A DNA stretch of 45,467 nucleotides from Shewanella hafniensis (GTDB lineage: Bacteria > Pseudomonadota > Gammaproteobacteria > Enterobacterales > Shewanellaceae). The DNA is taken from NCBI RefSeq assembly GCF_019655335.1, contig NZ_BPFD01000037.1:1-45467 (forward strand), read 5' to 3'. The notes beneath the pieces were generated by a model. It did no database searches. It worked only from the letters and a program-made list of their open reading frames with translations, and was not told the origin of the DNA. Each line of letters opens with the position of its first letter. The first letter of the stretch is position 1. Below, piece after piece: positions 35,521 through 43,596 of the stretch. A program made the translations under genes and the position numbers.

Positions 35521-36577
35521 ACTCATCAGGCAGTCAGTGTTGCCTCATTTTGGTATTGAATCTGCCGAGGCGAAAATTTCTGCCCTCGGTAATGGCCACA
35601 TCAATGACACCCTTTTGGTGCGTTGGCCTGCGGGCGAATTGGTATTGCAGCGAATTAACACTGAGGTATTTAAAACACCCAACGCTTTGGTCTGCAATGC
35701 CGATAAAATTAGCCATCATTTATGCGCTAAGTCGTTACAGCAACAATACGGCCTGAAAGTCGTTAGCCCTTGTTTAACCCAAGAGGGTGAATTGGCTATC
35801 GATTTAGGCGAACAAGGATTTTGGCGCGCGATCAGTTACTTGCCCCATAGTCTCAGCATCGAAGTGGTTAAGTCGGAACAAGAAGCGGAAATGGCGGCCA
35901 AAGCCTTTGGTCATTTTGCCTCAGCCTTGAGTGACTTTGATGCGACAGAGCTTGAAGATGTGATCCCTCAGTTTCACCACTTACCGGGACGTATGGCCTT
36001 GTTACAACAGGCCGCCGAGCTTGATAGCCAACACCGTTTAGATCTTTGCCGTCATTGGGTCGATTATGCGTTATCTCAGCAGGCATTGTTGGATGAACTT
36101 GCGGAAATATCGCCAAAGCTGCCGCTGCGAATTTGCCATAACGACACCAAAATCAATAACATGCTTTTCGATAAACGCGATATGTCCAGCATGGCGATTA
36201 TCGATTTAGATACCTGCATGAAAGGTCATCTGATGTATGACTTTGGTGATATGGTCCGCACTTTCTGCTCGCCAGAGGAAGAAGACTCAACGGCCTTGGA
36301 TAAAGTCCTAGTGCGCCAAGATATCTTCGCCGCAATTTGCCGTGGCTACTTGAGCGAGTTGGGTGATGTCTTAACAGAAGACGAAAAACGCAGTCTGTGG
36401 CTCGGTGCGCGGGTGATTTGTTTGATGATAGGCGTGCGTTTTTTAACGGATTATCTTAACGGTGATGTGTATTTCCATATCCACCGCGAAGGCCATAATT
36501 TAGACCGCGCCGCTAACCAGTTTACCTTGTACCAAAGCTTGCTCGACCAAGAAACGGTACTTAAAGCCCATTTCTAA
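35513..36577 (+). CDS. N-acetylhexosamine 1-kinase-like phosphotransferase
   Basis: This 354-residue APH-fold kinase has the catalytic loop ICHNDTKINNMLFD (HND at 209-211) and the metal-binding IIDLDTCMKGHLMYDFGD (Asp231). The pattern matches NahK, which makes N-acetylhexosamine 1-phosphate from the free sugar and ATP. The start is GTG, with GGAG seven bases upstream. The gene overlaps the nucleotidyltransferase, so the two proteins are co-made and probably act in sequence. The exact sugar is not known. Confidence 0.78.
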   Translation: MIKLIRQSVLPHFGIESAEAKISALGNGHINDTLLVRWPAGELVLQRINTEVFKTPNALVCNADKISHHLCAKSLQQQYGLKVVSPCLTQEGELAIDLGEQGFWRAISYLPHSLSIEVVKSEQEAEMAAKAFGHFASALSDFDATELEDVIPQFHHLPGRMALLQQAAELDSQHRLDLCRHWVDYALSQQALLDELAEISPKLPLRICHNDTKINNMLFDKRDMSSMAIIDLDTCMKGHLMYDFGDMVRTFCSPEEEDSTALDKVLVRQDIFAAICRGYLSELGDVLTEDEKRSLWLGARVICLMIGVRFLTDYLNGDVYFHIHREGHNLDRAANQFTLYQSLLDQETVLKAHF

Positions 36578-36636
36578 GTCAGGATATGGATCTTGGTGAT
36601 TGCGCCAGTTTATCGCTCCAATGCACGGATAAACAC

Positions 36637-36670
36637 AACGCCCAAGGCTTTGCTTTGGGCGTTTTGCTTT
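36637..36670 (+). terminator. Terminator after the sugar kinase gene
   Basis: Arms AACGCCCAA (36637-36645) and TTGGGCGTT (36655-36663) form a 9-bp stem, followed by TTTTGCTTT. It separates the nucleotidyltransferase-kinase pair from the downstream MFS gene. Confidence 0.8.
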
Positions 36671-36758
36671 AATACGATTGCTTAAGCCCTAGGCAGATGG
36701 CATTTCATCCGACATAATCGAGCAATATCCCTTAATATTACATGGATTTGTGCTTGGT

Positions 36759-38177
36759 ATGGATTCACCTGTGGCGCAGCCGTTAGTCACTTGTTTACGG
36801 CGCAGCGAACGTAACTCTTGGTTAAGATGTACCCTGCGTCGCTCGCAGCAGGAGGCGGTTGCCTCGTCTATGATGACGGCGACCAGCGATAACTTCTTCA
36901 ATGCCTACGCTATTTTTCTCGGTGCTAGCCTAGCGCAGATGGGCTTTGTCACTGGGTTACCTCAGCTTTTTGGCGCTATCTCCCAGCTTTTATCTGTCTG
37001 GCTCGCCAGCCATTTCTCCCGCCGAACTTTTATCGTCTTTTGCGCCGCCTTTCAGGCCTGTGTTGTGCTGGCGATGGGCGCGTTAGCCGCTTTCGGCCCT
37101 GAACATGCGGTGTGGATCTTTATCGCTTTAGCCGTTGGTTACCATGGCTTTATCAATCTAATTCAACCCCATTGGCGGGCGTGGATGGGCTCTATTGTTC
37201 CCGAACGGCGCCGTGGTGCATTTTTCGCCGCGCGCACTCGACTCACTATGGGCGCTTCTTTGAGTGTGTTCTTTATTGGTGGCGGCATACTTACCTTAAC
37301 CGATTCGATGCAGATGGCGTGGCTGGGCTTTAGTCTGTTGTTTTCTATTGCGGCGATGGGGCGGTTTGTGTCGGCTTGGTTACTGCTGCAGATGCACGAT
37401 CCCGATCCGCGTGAGCCCAAACAGCGCGGCGTATTTTTGCAGACGATTGGTCATTTTCGCGAGGCGTGGAAGGATAAAACCTTTCGCCAGTACAGTTTGT
37501 TTGTCGCCAGTATGCAGGGCATGGTGGCGATCTCTGCGCCATTTTTTGCCGTTTATATGTTGGAAGGCTTGAAGTTTACTTATCTCGAATTTGTGTTCGC
37601 CAGCGTGGCTTCGATAGCGACTCAATTTGTCACCCTGCGATTTTGGGGCCGCTTTAGCGACCAATTCGGCAATCGTTTAGTGATGATCATTACCAGTTGT
37701 ATGATCCCAAGCTTACCGCTGATGTGGCTATTCTCGGATAACTATCTGTATATCTTAGCTATCCAAGCTTTCTCTGGCTTGGCGTGGAGCGGCTTCACCT
37801 TAAGCACGGCAAATTACCTTTATGATATCCGCCCCTTTCGCAGTGACTTTGCGACCTACGCAGCCCTGCAAGCAGCCTTGAGCGCGGCTTGTGTATTTGT
37901 TGGCGCGATATTGGGTGGGATTATTGCCTCCCATGCAGCGGACTTTTTAGTCTGGTCGGGTTGGAATAGCGTGTTATCTAGCCCTATCTTCGTGGTGTTT
38001 TTAGTCTCGACCGTACTGCGGGCCTTAGTGACACTTTGGTTTATTCCGCGCTCGGTCGAACCTAAAGTGCGCCCAAGGCCGCAGCTAATGCAACTTATCT
38101 TCCGTATCCGCGGCTTTAATGCCATTTCGGGCGTGAGCCTCGATTGGCTCACAGTGGTGAAACGTCGCAAGCAGTAG
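36759..38177 (+). CDS. MFS transporter
   Basis: This is a 472-residue major facilitator protein with about 12 TM helices; FLGASLAQMGFVTGLPQLFG is in the second helix region. Substrate is not clear. It resembles the MFS proteins in which a soluble N-terminal part of about 40 residues (RRSQQEAVASS) precedes the first helix. A terminator divides it from the preceding sugar-activation pair, but a joint role in sugar uptake is possible. Start: ATG 36759 or GTG 36750. Neither has a good ribosome site. It converges with the sulfotransferase gene, 10 bases away. Confidence 0.8.
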   Translation: MDSPVAQPLVTCLRRSERNSWLRCTLRRSQQEAVASSMMTATSDNFFNAYAIFLGASLAQMGFVTGLPQLFGAISQLLSVWLASHFSRRTFIVFCAAFQACVVLAMGALAAFGPEHAVWIFIALAVGYHGFINLIQPHWRAWMGSIVPERRRGAFFAARTRLTMGASLSVFFIGGGILTLTDSMQMAWLGFSLLFSIAAMGRFVSAWLLLQMHDPDPREPKQRGVFLQTIGHFREAWKDKTFRQYSLFVASMQGMVAISAPFFAVYMLEGLKFTYLEFVFASVASIATQFVTLRFWGRFSDQFGNRLVMIITSCMIPSLPLMWLFSDNYLYILAIQAFSGLAWSGFTLSTANYLYDIRPFRSDFATYAALQAALSAACVFVGAILGGIIASHAADFLVWSGWNSVLSSPIFVVFLVSTVLRALVTLWFIPRSVEPKVRPRPQLMQLIFRIRGFNAISGVSLDWLTVVKRRKQ

Positions 38178-38187
38178 AGACGTGCAG

Positions 38188-39141
38188 CTAAAGCGTATAG
38201 TCGAAAAACTTACGGCTTTGTGGGCCAGCGCTATTACTGTTCACCTTATTGGGATGTTTATATTCATGCCAAGCTGCGACATGTGTACCAGCGTTTAATT
38301 TAGGGAAATCCAGTCCATGTTCGCTGGTGTTGACGCTTTGTGGCTGAATGTTTCCCTTTGCCTGACTTATTCCTTCCTGTAATAGCTGGTTTGGTGCACT
38401 TTTTACTTGGGAAGCCGAGAGCGCCCTATCTGTCACTTGGCCTAAGGTTGGGCAATCCGTGGTTAACCCCAAAAATTGCAACAAGCGACTCAAGCTCCCC
38501 GCATGGCTTATATCGAGCGAGATAAAATCTTCGCGGCCTTGAAAGTAAGCGAGCACTTCGTTTTGATGCCTTTGATAACAATCAATAAGATGTGCCTCGT
38601 CTGCGGGAGCCGCCACTTTATCGATAGCAAACGTGTGCCGAAAGCTGCGTTTCATAATCGGGTGAAATCGCCCCGATTTGGCTTCTAAATGCGGCAGCAT
38701 TTTACCCAGCAGCATCTGCATTGAAGGCACCCACTTCACCATATCACGCTCGAGGTAGACAAATTTGGCCTGCGGGAATAGACCATCGAGCTGCCGATAA
38801 TCACTAAAACAGGGCACATCAGAAATCGCATCGGCCAGCATAAACGCCTGTTTAGTAAAAGCCATGTGCGCCACTTTAAGCCCTTGCTCCAGCAACGCCA
38901 CACTTACACTCGTCGTGCCCGTACGTGGCAAACCTATGATAAAAACCTTCTGTTTTTCTACACTTGCCTGTTCACTACTGAGCGTATTCGAATTTGCAGG
39001 ATTCATCTCAGCTGGCGTGGCAATCTGTGAATGACCAGTGTGCTGCGTATTGGCGGCATAATCTGCATTGCCAATATGTTGTGCATTAGCAGAACATTGT
39101 GCGTGAGCAGAAGCTGTTGAATTGTTGGCATTATCAGGCAT
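38188..39141 (-). CDS. Sulfotransferase-family protein
   Basis: This 317-residue protein has the PAPS-binding P-loop IIGLPRTGTTSVS (residues 68-80) and a later VYLERDMVKWVPSM segment, which fits the 3'-phosphate-binding site of the sulfotransferase superfamily. The first 60 residues are low-complexity, Ala/Asn/Gln/His-rich and imperfectly repeated (AQHIGNADYAANTQHTG), so the true start may be at Met46 (39006). Neither start has a clear ribosome site. It could sulfate a cell-surface sugar or a metabolite. The acceptor is unknown. Confidence 0.72.
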   Translation of the reverse strand: MPDNANNSTASAHAQCSANAQHIGNADYAANTQHTGHSQIATPAEMNPANSNTLSSEQASVEKQKVFIIGLPRTGTTSVSVALLEQGLKVAHMAFTKQAFMLADAISDVPCFSDYRQLDGLFPQAKFVYLERDMVKWVPSMQMLLGKMLPHLEAKSGRFHPIMKRSFRHTFAIDKVAAPADEAHLIDCYQRHQNEVLAYFQGREDFISLDISHAGSLSRLLQFLGLTTDCPTLGQVTDRALSASQVKSAPNQLLQEGISQAKGNIQPQSVNTSEHGLDFPKLNAGTHVAAWHEYKHPNKVNSNSAGPQSRKFFDYTL

Positions 39142-39433
39142 AGATTGGGCTCAGAATGTGTGTGCAAGCGGTGCAGTGTAAGCAATGAGTTTTCACATCG
39201 GTGTTTCGCATTGGCGTGTCAAATCAGCGGCGGCAGTATATCTCAGCGCGAAGGCTTTGTCGGTAGCTATACATAAAAGTCACGAACAACGGCAATGCAC
39301 CACAGTATTGTATGACAGCTGTACGATAAAATGGATGACCACAAGGCTTAGAAACGAGATCCCAGATTACCAACAAGGCTCATTTCCCTGCATTGGATAG
39401 CCATGTTGGTATTAATGAGGCGATTATTGGCGC

Positions 39434-39460
39434 TATTCGACTCATAATGTGAGGCGAATA
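39434..39460. promoter_or_regulatory. Operator-like palindrome, copy 1
   Basis: Arms TATTCG (39434-39439) and CGAATA (39455-39460) enclose CTCATAATGTGAG (39441-39453), itself an inverted CTCA/TGAG with a five-base centre. The second copy has the same CTCA-N5-TGAG core and lies 34 bases away, about three helix turns. Candidate regulator: the winged-helix end of the Fic protein or an unseen repressor. Confidence 0.5.
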
Positions 39461-39467
39461 TGTTTGT

Positions 39468-39494
39468 TAATCGCCTCATTATGTGAGTAGAATA
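39468..39494. promoter_or_regulatory. Operator-like palindrome, copy 2
   Basis: The core CTCATTATGTGAG (39475-39487) differs from copy 1 by one base and is flanked by TAATCGC and TAGAATA, close to the flanks of copy 1. It ends 30 bases before the Fic start codon, so binding here would block transcription of the gene. Confidence 0.5.
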
Positions 39495-39523
39495 GGCTTG
39501 TTATTTGACTCGTGGGGTAAGAT

Positions 39524-40639
39524 ATGTGGATTTGGCAGCAAGCTGATTGGCCTAAGTTTCATTGGAATACCAGCAGCATTGATGCCTTGCTGCGTCAGGT
39601 TTATTTCAATCAGGGCCAGCTGCTTGGCAAGCAAATGCTAAGTCACGACGACAGCCTGTTAACGTCAGACGCTGCACTCGACACCTTACTCGCTAACATT
39701 ATCCACTCCAGTGCCATTGAAGGTGAAAAGCTCAATGCGGCTTCGGTGCGCTCATCCTTAGCTAAAAAACTCGGTGTGACTGAGGAAAAACCGTATCCGA
39801 CCACAGCGCAAACCGATGGTTTAGCTGACATTATGCTCGATGCTTTAAAAAATTTAGAGACTGAATTAACCCTCGAACGGATATTGGGCTGGCATCAGCA
39901 GTTATTTCCGCAGGGTTATACATTGTTTAACCCCGTTATTGGTGGAACGCTACGTGGCGATACACCTATGCAGGTTGTCTCAGGCCGGATTGATAAACCA
40001 ACAGTACATTTTGAGGCACCCTCTAGAGCGGCATTGGATGCTGAACTCTCGCAGTTTATCCAATGGTTTAATGCTTCACGGCAAGCGCAGGTTTTAGATC
40101 CGCTTATCCGTGCGGCGATAACACATCTTTGGTTTGTTACTCTTCATCCACTTGATGATGGTAATGGGCGCATCACGCGCTTATTGACTGATTTAGCTCT
40201 GGCGCAAGCGGAGAAACGCTCGATTCGTTTTTACGCTATGTCGGTCAGTATTCTTGCCCGTCGCCAAGCCTATTATGACATTTTAGAGTCCACTCAAAGG
40301 GGCGATGTCGATATTACTCCTTGGTTAGTCTGGTTTTTTGAAACCCTCAATGACTGCTTACTCAATGCGATGGCAGATGTGAGCAGAACGCTGTCGAAAA
40401 CTCAGTATTGGCAAAGTGTCGACCAATCTTTATTGAGTCAAGAGCAAGCCAAAGTACTCAATCGCATGTTAGACGGCGATTTTGAACTAGGGATTAATAG
40501 TAGCCAGTATCAAAAAGTCGCGAAGGTGAGTCGCGCCACCGCCACCCGTCATCTTGCGCAAATGGTCGAGCAAGGCTTTTTAGTGAAAGCCGACGCCGGC
40601 GGCCGAAGTACGAGGTACTTATTGTCGAGTGGGCAGTAG
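39524..40639 (+). CDS. Class II Fic-domain AMP-transferase with DUF4172 N-terminus
   Basis: This 371-residue protein has an N-terminal DUF4172 region (WIWQQADWPKFHWNTSSID), an inhibitory helix SSAIEGE with Glu66, the Fic motif HPLDDGNGRITRLL and a C-terminal winged helix (about 310-371, VSRATATRHLAQMVEQGF). Fic enzymes transfer AMP from ATP to a Ser, Thr or Tyr hydroxyl. The inhibitory helix upstream of the Fic motif marks class II, which is self-inhibited. A similar Shewanella oneidensis protein is known to AMPylate itself. GGGG lies 8-9 bases before the ATG. The C-terminal HTH might bind the upstream palindromes. Confidence 0.9.
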   Translation: MWIWQQADWPKFHWNTSSIDALLRQVYFNQGQLLGKQMLSHDDSLLTSDAALDTLLANIIHSSAIEGEKLNAASVRSSLAKKLGVTEEKPYPTTAQTDGLADIMLDALKNLETELTLERILGWHQQLFPQGYTLFNPVIGGTLRGDTPMQVVSGRIDKPTVHFEAPSRAALDAELSQFIQWFNASRQAQVLDPLIRAAITHLWFVTLHPLDDGNGRITRLLTDLALAQAEKRSIRFYAMSVSILARRQAYYDILESTQRGDVDITPWLVWFFETLNDCLLNAMADVSRTLSKTQYWQSVDQSLLSQEQAKVLNRMLDGDFELGINSSQYQKVAKVSRATATRHLAQMVEQGFLVKADAGGRSTRYLLSSGQ

Positions 40640-40743
40640 ATGGATTCCGCGCCAATAATCATTTTGCATTTTGTTAGTGATTACCCAGTGTGATCTTATG
40701 CCCAAATCATTATGTGTTTGATATTGAATGTGACTCATAGTCC

Positions 40744-40760
40744 GTAGACGTATTGTCTAC
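40744..40760. promoter_or_regulatory. Controller-type operator upstream of the XRE gene
   Basis: An exact 6-base inverted repeat, GTAGAC (40744-40749) and GTCTAC (40755-40760), with a five-base centre. It lies 39 bases before the start of the XRE gene, with no other gene between. C-type controller proteins of restriction-modification systems bind inverted repeats of this kind (GAC...GTC) to time expression of their nuclease. Confidence 0.55.
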
Positions 40761-40799
40761 AAGTAAAGATCATCATGAAAACTCTTCACAGGATTATTC

Positions 40800-41030
40800 A
40801 TGGAAGATCATTTGCTTACCTCATTTGGTACTCATCTAAAAAGTTTGCGACTCGAGAGATCGTTTTCGCAGGAGCAGCTTGCATTAAAAGCTGACATGGA
40901 CAGAACCTATGTCAGCGGCATTGAACGTGGTCAGCGTAATGTGAGTTTGATTAATATATTCAAGCTCGCTAAAGCCTTAGATATTCCTGCGAAACAACTT
41001 CTAGATTTTACCGTTGAGGGATCATTATGA
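40800..41030 (+). CDS. XRE-family regulator resembling restriction-modification controller (C) proteins
   Basis: This 76-residue protein is almost only an HTH: FSQEQLALKADMDRTYVSGIERGQRNVSLINIFKLAKALDI. The DRTYVSGIERG-RN-SL-NI pattern is the signature of C proteins such as C.AhdI, which regulate restriction endonuclease genes by binding a palindrome at their own promoter. AGGA precedes the start by 6-7 bases. It overlaps the nuclease-helicase gene by an ATGA, so the two are made together. Function as a controller is inferred from family resemblance, context and the operator. Confidence 0.87.
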   Translation: MEDHLLTSFGTHLKSLRLERSFSQEQLALKADMDRTYVSGIERGQRNVSLINIFKLAKALDIPAKQLLDFTVEGSL

Positions 41031-42982
41031 CTCAACGAGCATTTTATTCGGCGAGTTTTAAAGATTTTTTGTCGGCAGAGGCCCATGCGATTACCGGACT
41101 GATATCCGCTGCCCATACCCAGCCTTTACAGCATTTGCAAACCTGCGCTTGGACTGCTGAAATCGGCATTCTCAAACATAATTTGGCCCAGAACAATGTG
41201 ACTGAAGGACATATCTTTATTGAGTTTATGATCCCACGAATGGGGCGACGTGCCGATGTCGTGATGATATTTAAAGGGATTGTTTTTGTAGTAGAGTTTA
41301 AAGTGGGCGCAACAGCATTTACCGCTGCCGATATGAGGCAGGCTCATGGATATGCCTTAGATTTAAAGAACTTTCATCGCGGTAGTCATGATAAATATCT
41401 AGTCCCTCTGCTTGTCGCCACCAACGCGACCAGCCAATCGGAAAATCCAGTATTCGCAGGCGATAATGTTGCTTCGACCTTGTGTATTTCTCCCGGTGAA
41501 TTGTTTTCAAGAATGCGCCTAATTGCTGAGCGGCTGAATCAACCTACTTTTGATCCAAACTTGTGGGCTGATTCTGGTTATTTGCCGACGCCAACCATTA
41601 TCGAAGCGGCACAAGCTCTGTATGCGTCGCACAATGTCGAAGATATTGCTCGTAGTGAAGCGGATACACAAAATCTTGGGCAAACGAGCCAGCAATTACT
41701 TCAGTTGATTCACGATGCTCGTATCAATAAGCGAAAAATAATTTGTTTCGTTACCGGCGTTCCGGGTGCTGGCAAAACCCTTGTAGGACTTAATATTGCG
41801 AGTATTCACGCAAACAGGGAAGAGAAAGAGTATTCTGTTTTCCTCAGTGGTAATGGGCCTTTAGTGACGGTATTACAGGAAGCCCTAGCTAGGGATAGAT
41901 CTTCTAGAACTGGTGATTCTATCAGCGCAACCAGAAAGGAAACTGAATCATTTATTCAAAATATCCATCGCTTTAGGGACGAATATCTGCATGGTGGCGT
42001 GCCACCTGAAAAAGTGGCCATATTTGATGAGGCTCAACGGGCGTGGGATAAAGAGCAGGCAAGCGATTTCATGCGTCGCAAGCGAGGTATTGTCGATTTT
42101 GATAAATCAGAGCCTGAATTTCTCATCGAAGTAATGGACCGTCGTCAAGACTGGGCGTTTATTATTGCGCTAGTTGGTGGTGGACAGGAGATTAATAAAG
42201 GTGAGGCAGGACTAGCTGGATGGTTGAATGCGCTTAAGGCCAAGTTCTTAGAGTGGGATGTCTATTTTTCCACAGCTTTATTGTCAGGTGAGTATATCTC
42301 AATGGGCGTAGACCTGAATGCGGTTTCAAGGGCGAATATTTTGCCTAACTTACATCTTGCCACATCCATGCGATCTTTCCGTGCTGAAAAGTTATCGAGC
42401 TTTGTTCATTACTTGGTTTCTGGGCGATGCGGACTTGCAGTTAGCCTCTATAAAGAGATAGGGCATGTCTACCCAATCAAAGTCACTCGCGATTTAGCTA
42501 AGGCTAAAGCTTGGGTTAAGCAGCACAAACGAGCCAATGAGTCTATGGGGCTGCTTGCTTCTTCTAACGGTATTAGGCTTAAAGCTGAGGGTATTTTCGT
42601 TAAGAACAAGATAGACCCTGCTAAGTGGTTTTTAAGTGGGGCTGAAGATATTCGTTCTGCCGAGTTTTTAGAGGATGTAGCTACCGAGTTTGATGTGCAA
42701 GGACTGGAGCTAGACTGGTGTGTCGTTGCTTGGGATGCAGATTATCGTTTCAACGGCCAAGAGTTTGAGCATTGGGAATTTAGAGGAACTAAATGGGAAA
42801 TGCGACATCAAGCTGTACGTAAGAGATATCTTGAAAATGCTTATCGCGTATTGTTGACGCGGGCTCGTCAGGGCATGGTGATATTTGTTCCTAAAGGCGA
42901 TAAATCAGATGAGACTCGAGATCCCAAGTTTTATGATCATACCTATAAGTACTTGATAGATTGTGGGATTGGTGTGATTTAG
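41027..42982 (+). CDS. PD-(D/E)XK nuclease fused to SF1 helicase (DUF2075 family)
   Basis: This 651-residue protein has an N-terminal nuclease-like domain with Asp77 in RADVV, Glu90-x-Lys92 in VVEFKVG and Gln105 in QAHGYALDL, the usual PD-(D/E)XK set. The second part is a DUF2075-type superfamily 1 helicase with Walker A GVPGAGKT (244-251), Walker B DEAQ (334-337), the motif V-like VQGLELDW (557-564) and motif VI AYRVLLTRAR (605-614). All catalytic motifs are present, so both activities could be intact. Proteins of this type protect bacteria from phage (Nhi of staphylococci is a nuclease-helicase I recall as related). No methyltransferase lies beside it. Confidence 0.82.
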   Translation: MTQRAFYSASFKDFLSAEAHAITGLISAAHTQPLQHLQTCAWTAEIGILKHNLAQNNVTEGHIFIEFMIPRMGRRADVVMIFKGIVFVVEFKVGATAFTAADMRQAHGYALDLKNFHRGSHDKYLVPLLVATNATSQSENPVFAGDNVASTLCISPGELFSRMRLIAERLNQPTFDPNLWADSGYLPTPTIIEAAQALYASHNVEDIARSEADTQNLGQTSQQLLQLIHDARINKRKIICFVTGVPGAGKTLVGLNIASIHANREEKEYSVFLSGNGPLVTVLQEALARDRSSRTGDSISATRKETESFIQNIHRFRDEYLHGGVPPEKVAIFDEAQRAWDKEQASDFMRRKRGIVDFDKSEPEFLIEVMDRRQDWAFIIALVGGGQEINKGEAGLAGWLNALKAKFLEWDVYFSTALLSGEYISMGVDLNAVSRANILPNLHLATSMRSFRAEKLSSFVHYLVSGRCGLAVSLYKEIGHVYPIKVTRDLAKAKAWVKQHKRANESMGLLASSNGIRLKAEGIFVKNKIDPAKWFLSGAEDIRSAEFLEDVATEFDVQGLELDWCVVAWDADYRFNGQEFEHWEFRGTKWEMRHQAVRKRYLENAYRVLLTRARQGMVIFVPKGDKSDETRDPKFYDHTYKYLIDCGIGVI

Positions 42983-42987
42983 TAAAA

Positions 42988-43013
42988 AAAGGGTCGGAGT
43001 TGTTCGACCCTTT
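42988..43013. terminator. Bidirectional terminator between convergent genes
   Basis: Arms AAAGGGTCG (42988-42996) and CGACCCTTT (43005-43013) form a 9-bp stem with an eight-base loop. The A tract before the stem on the plus strand reads as a T tract on the minus strand, so the hairpin fits best as the terminator for the leftward gene. It may serve both. Confidence 0.75.
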
Positions 43014-43016
43014 GGG

Positions 43017-43493
43017 TTATTTTGAAGCGAAAAAACGAATAAATTCATCAAGGTCACTAAAGACCTTGATTTGTTTGTCTTGAATATTACTAGCAGCAGT
43101 TTTTATCCAGTCAAAAGCTTTTTGTTTATAGCCTTTCCCACCTAGTAAAATGACCAAATTGTGTTCTGGCGCGAGGCGAAGAGACTCTAGGAAAAAAGGA
43201 AATTTTTGATCGACAGAGCCGCTTTGCTCTTGCTTGTGAGCTTCAATTCGGACTGCTCCTAGTGTTTGATGCTGTACTAAGAAGGCTGCCTTTCGAATTC
43301 CACCATACATATCTGTATAAGGCACACTTTTAAGGAACTCGTTTTGAGACGGAACACCTTGTGCTTCACGGAAGCCTATCGCCACAAGGGATTGTTCTAC
43401 TTGATAACAAAACTTCTGATTGGATAACATGCTTGCTTCATATTTACCTGAGTCGACTTCAGGTAGATCTTCAAAAAGTGATTCTTGGTTCAT
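43017..43493 (-). CDS. PD-(D/E)XK-nuclease-like small protein
   Basis: This 158-residue protein contains VEQSLVAIGFREAQGVP, then YGGIRKAAFLVQHQTLGAVRIEAHKQEQSG, SGSVDQKFPFFLESL and VILLGGKGYKQKAFDWIK. The layout matches a small PD-(D/E)XK-type family found near restriction genes: the Tyr-Gly-Gly strand, an Ile-Glu-x-(R/H)-x-Gln motif at the usual E-x-K place, and GSVD-K plus GGKGYK. The catalytic Lys is replaced (EAH), so activity is unsure. ATG 43493 has AAGGA upstream. It converges with the nuclease-helicase gene. I do not know its function. Confidence 0.6.
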   Translation of the reverse strand: MNQESLFEDLPEVDSGKYEASMLSNQKFCYQVEQSLVAIGFREAQGVPSQNEFLKSVPYTDMYGGIRKAAFLVQHQTLGAVRIEAHKQEQSGSVDQKFPFFLESLRLAPEHNLVILLGGKGYKQKAFDWIKTAASNIQDKQIKVFSDLDEFIRFFASK

Positions 43494-43596
43494 TCTCCAT
43501 CCTTGGTTATTAAATCGCCCTTTAATGTAGCATTGAGAGTGGCTGATTTTCAATCAGTTAGAGTTACTAAACAAAATCGCTATATCAGTCTGAAAT

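Larger units (their letters stand above)
39142..39523. other. Intergenic region with Fic operator-like sites
   Basis: This 382-bp gap has no gene. Its right part holds two matching palindromic sites (39434-39460 and 39468-39494) just upstream of the Fic gene, and a 14-base inverted repeat (39413-39426 with 39468-39481). The left part (39142-39410) shows no strong pattern, except ACAGCTGT near 39314. Confidence 0.6.

Noticed and set aside
39185..39400. 71-residue plus-strand open frame before the Fic gene
   Set aside because: Composition looks like non-coding DNA, no ribosome site and no known pattern. I keep the stretch as intergenic.
40800..43013. Interpreting the XRE plus nuclease-helicase as a classical restriction-modification system
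   Set aside because: No methyltransferase or specificity subunit is present on either side, so only a controller-like resemblance can be claimed.
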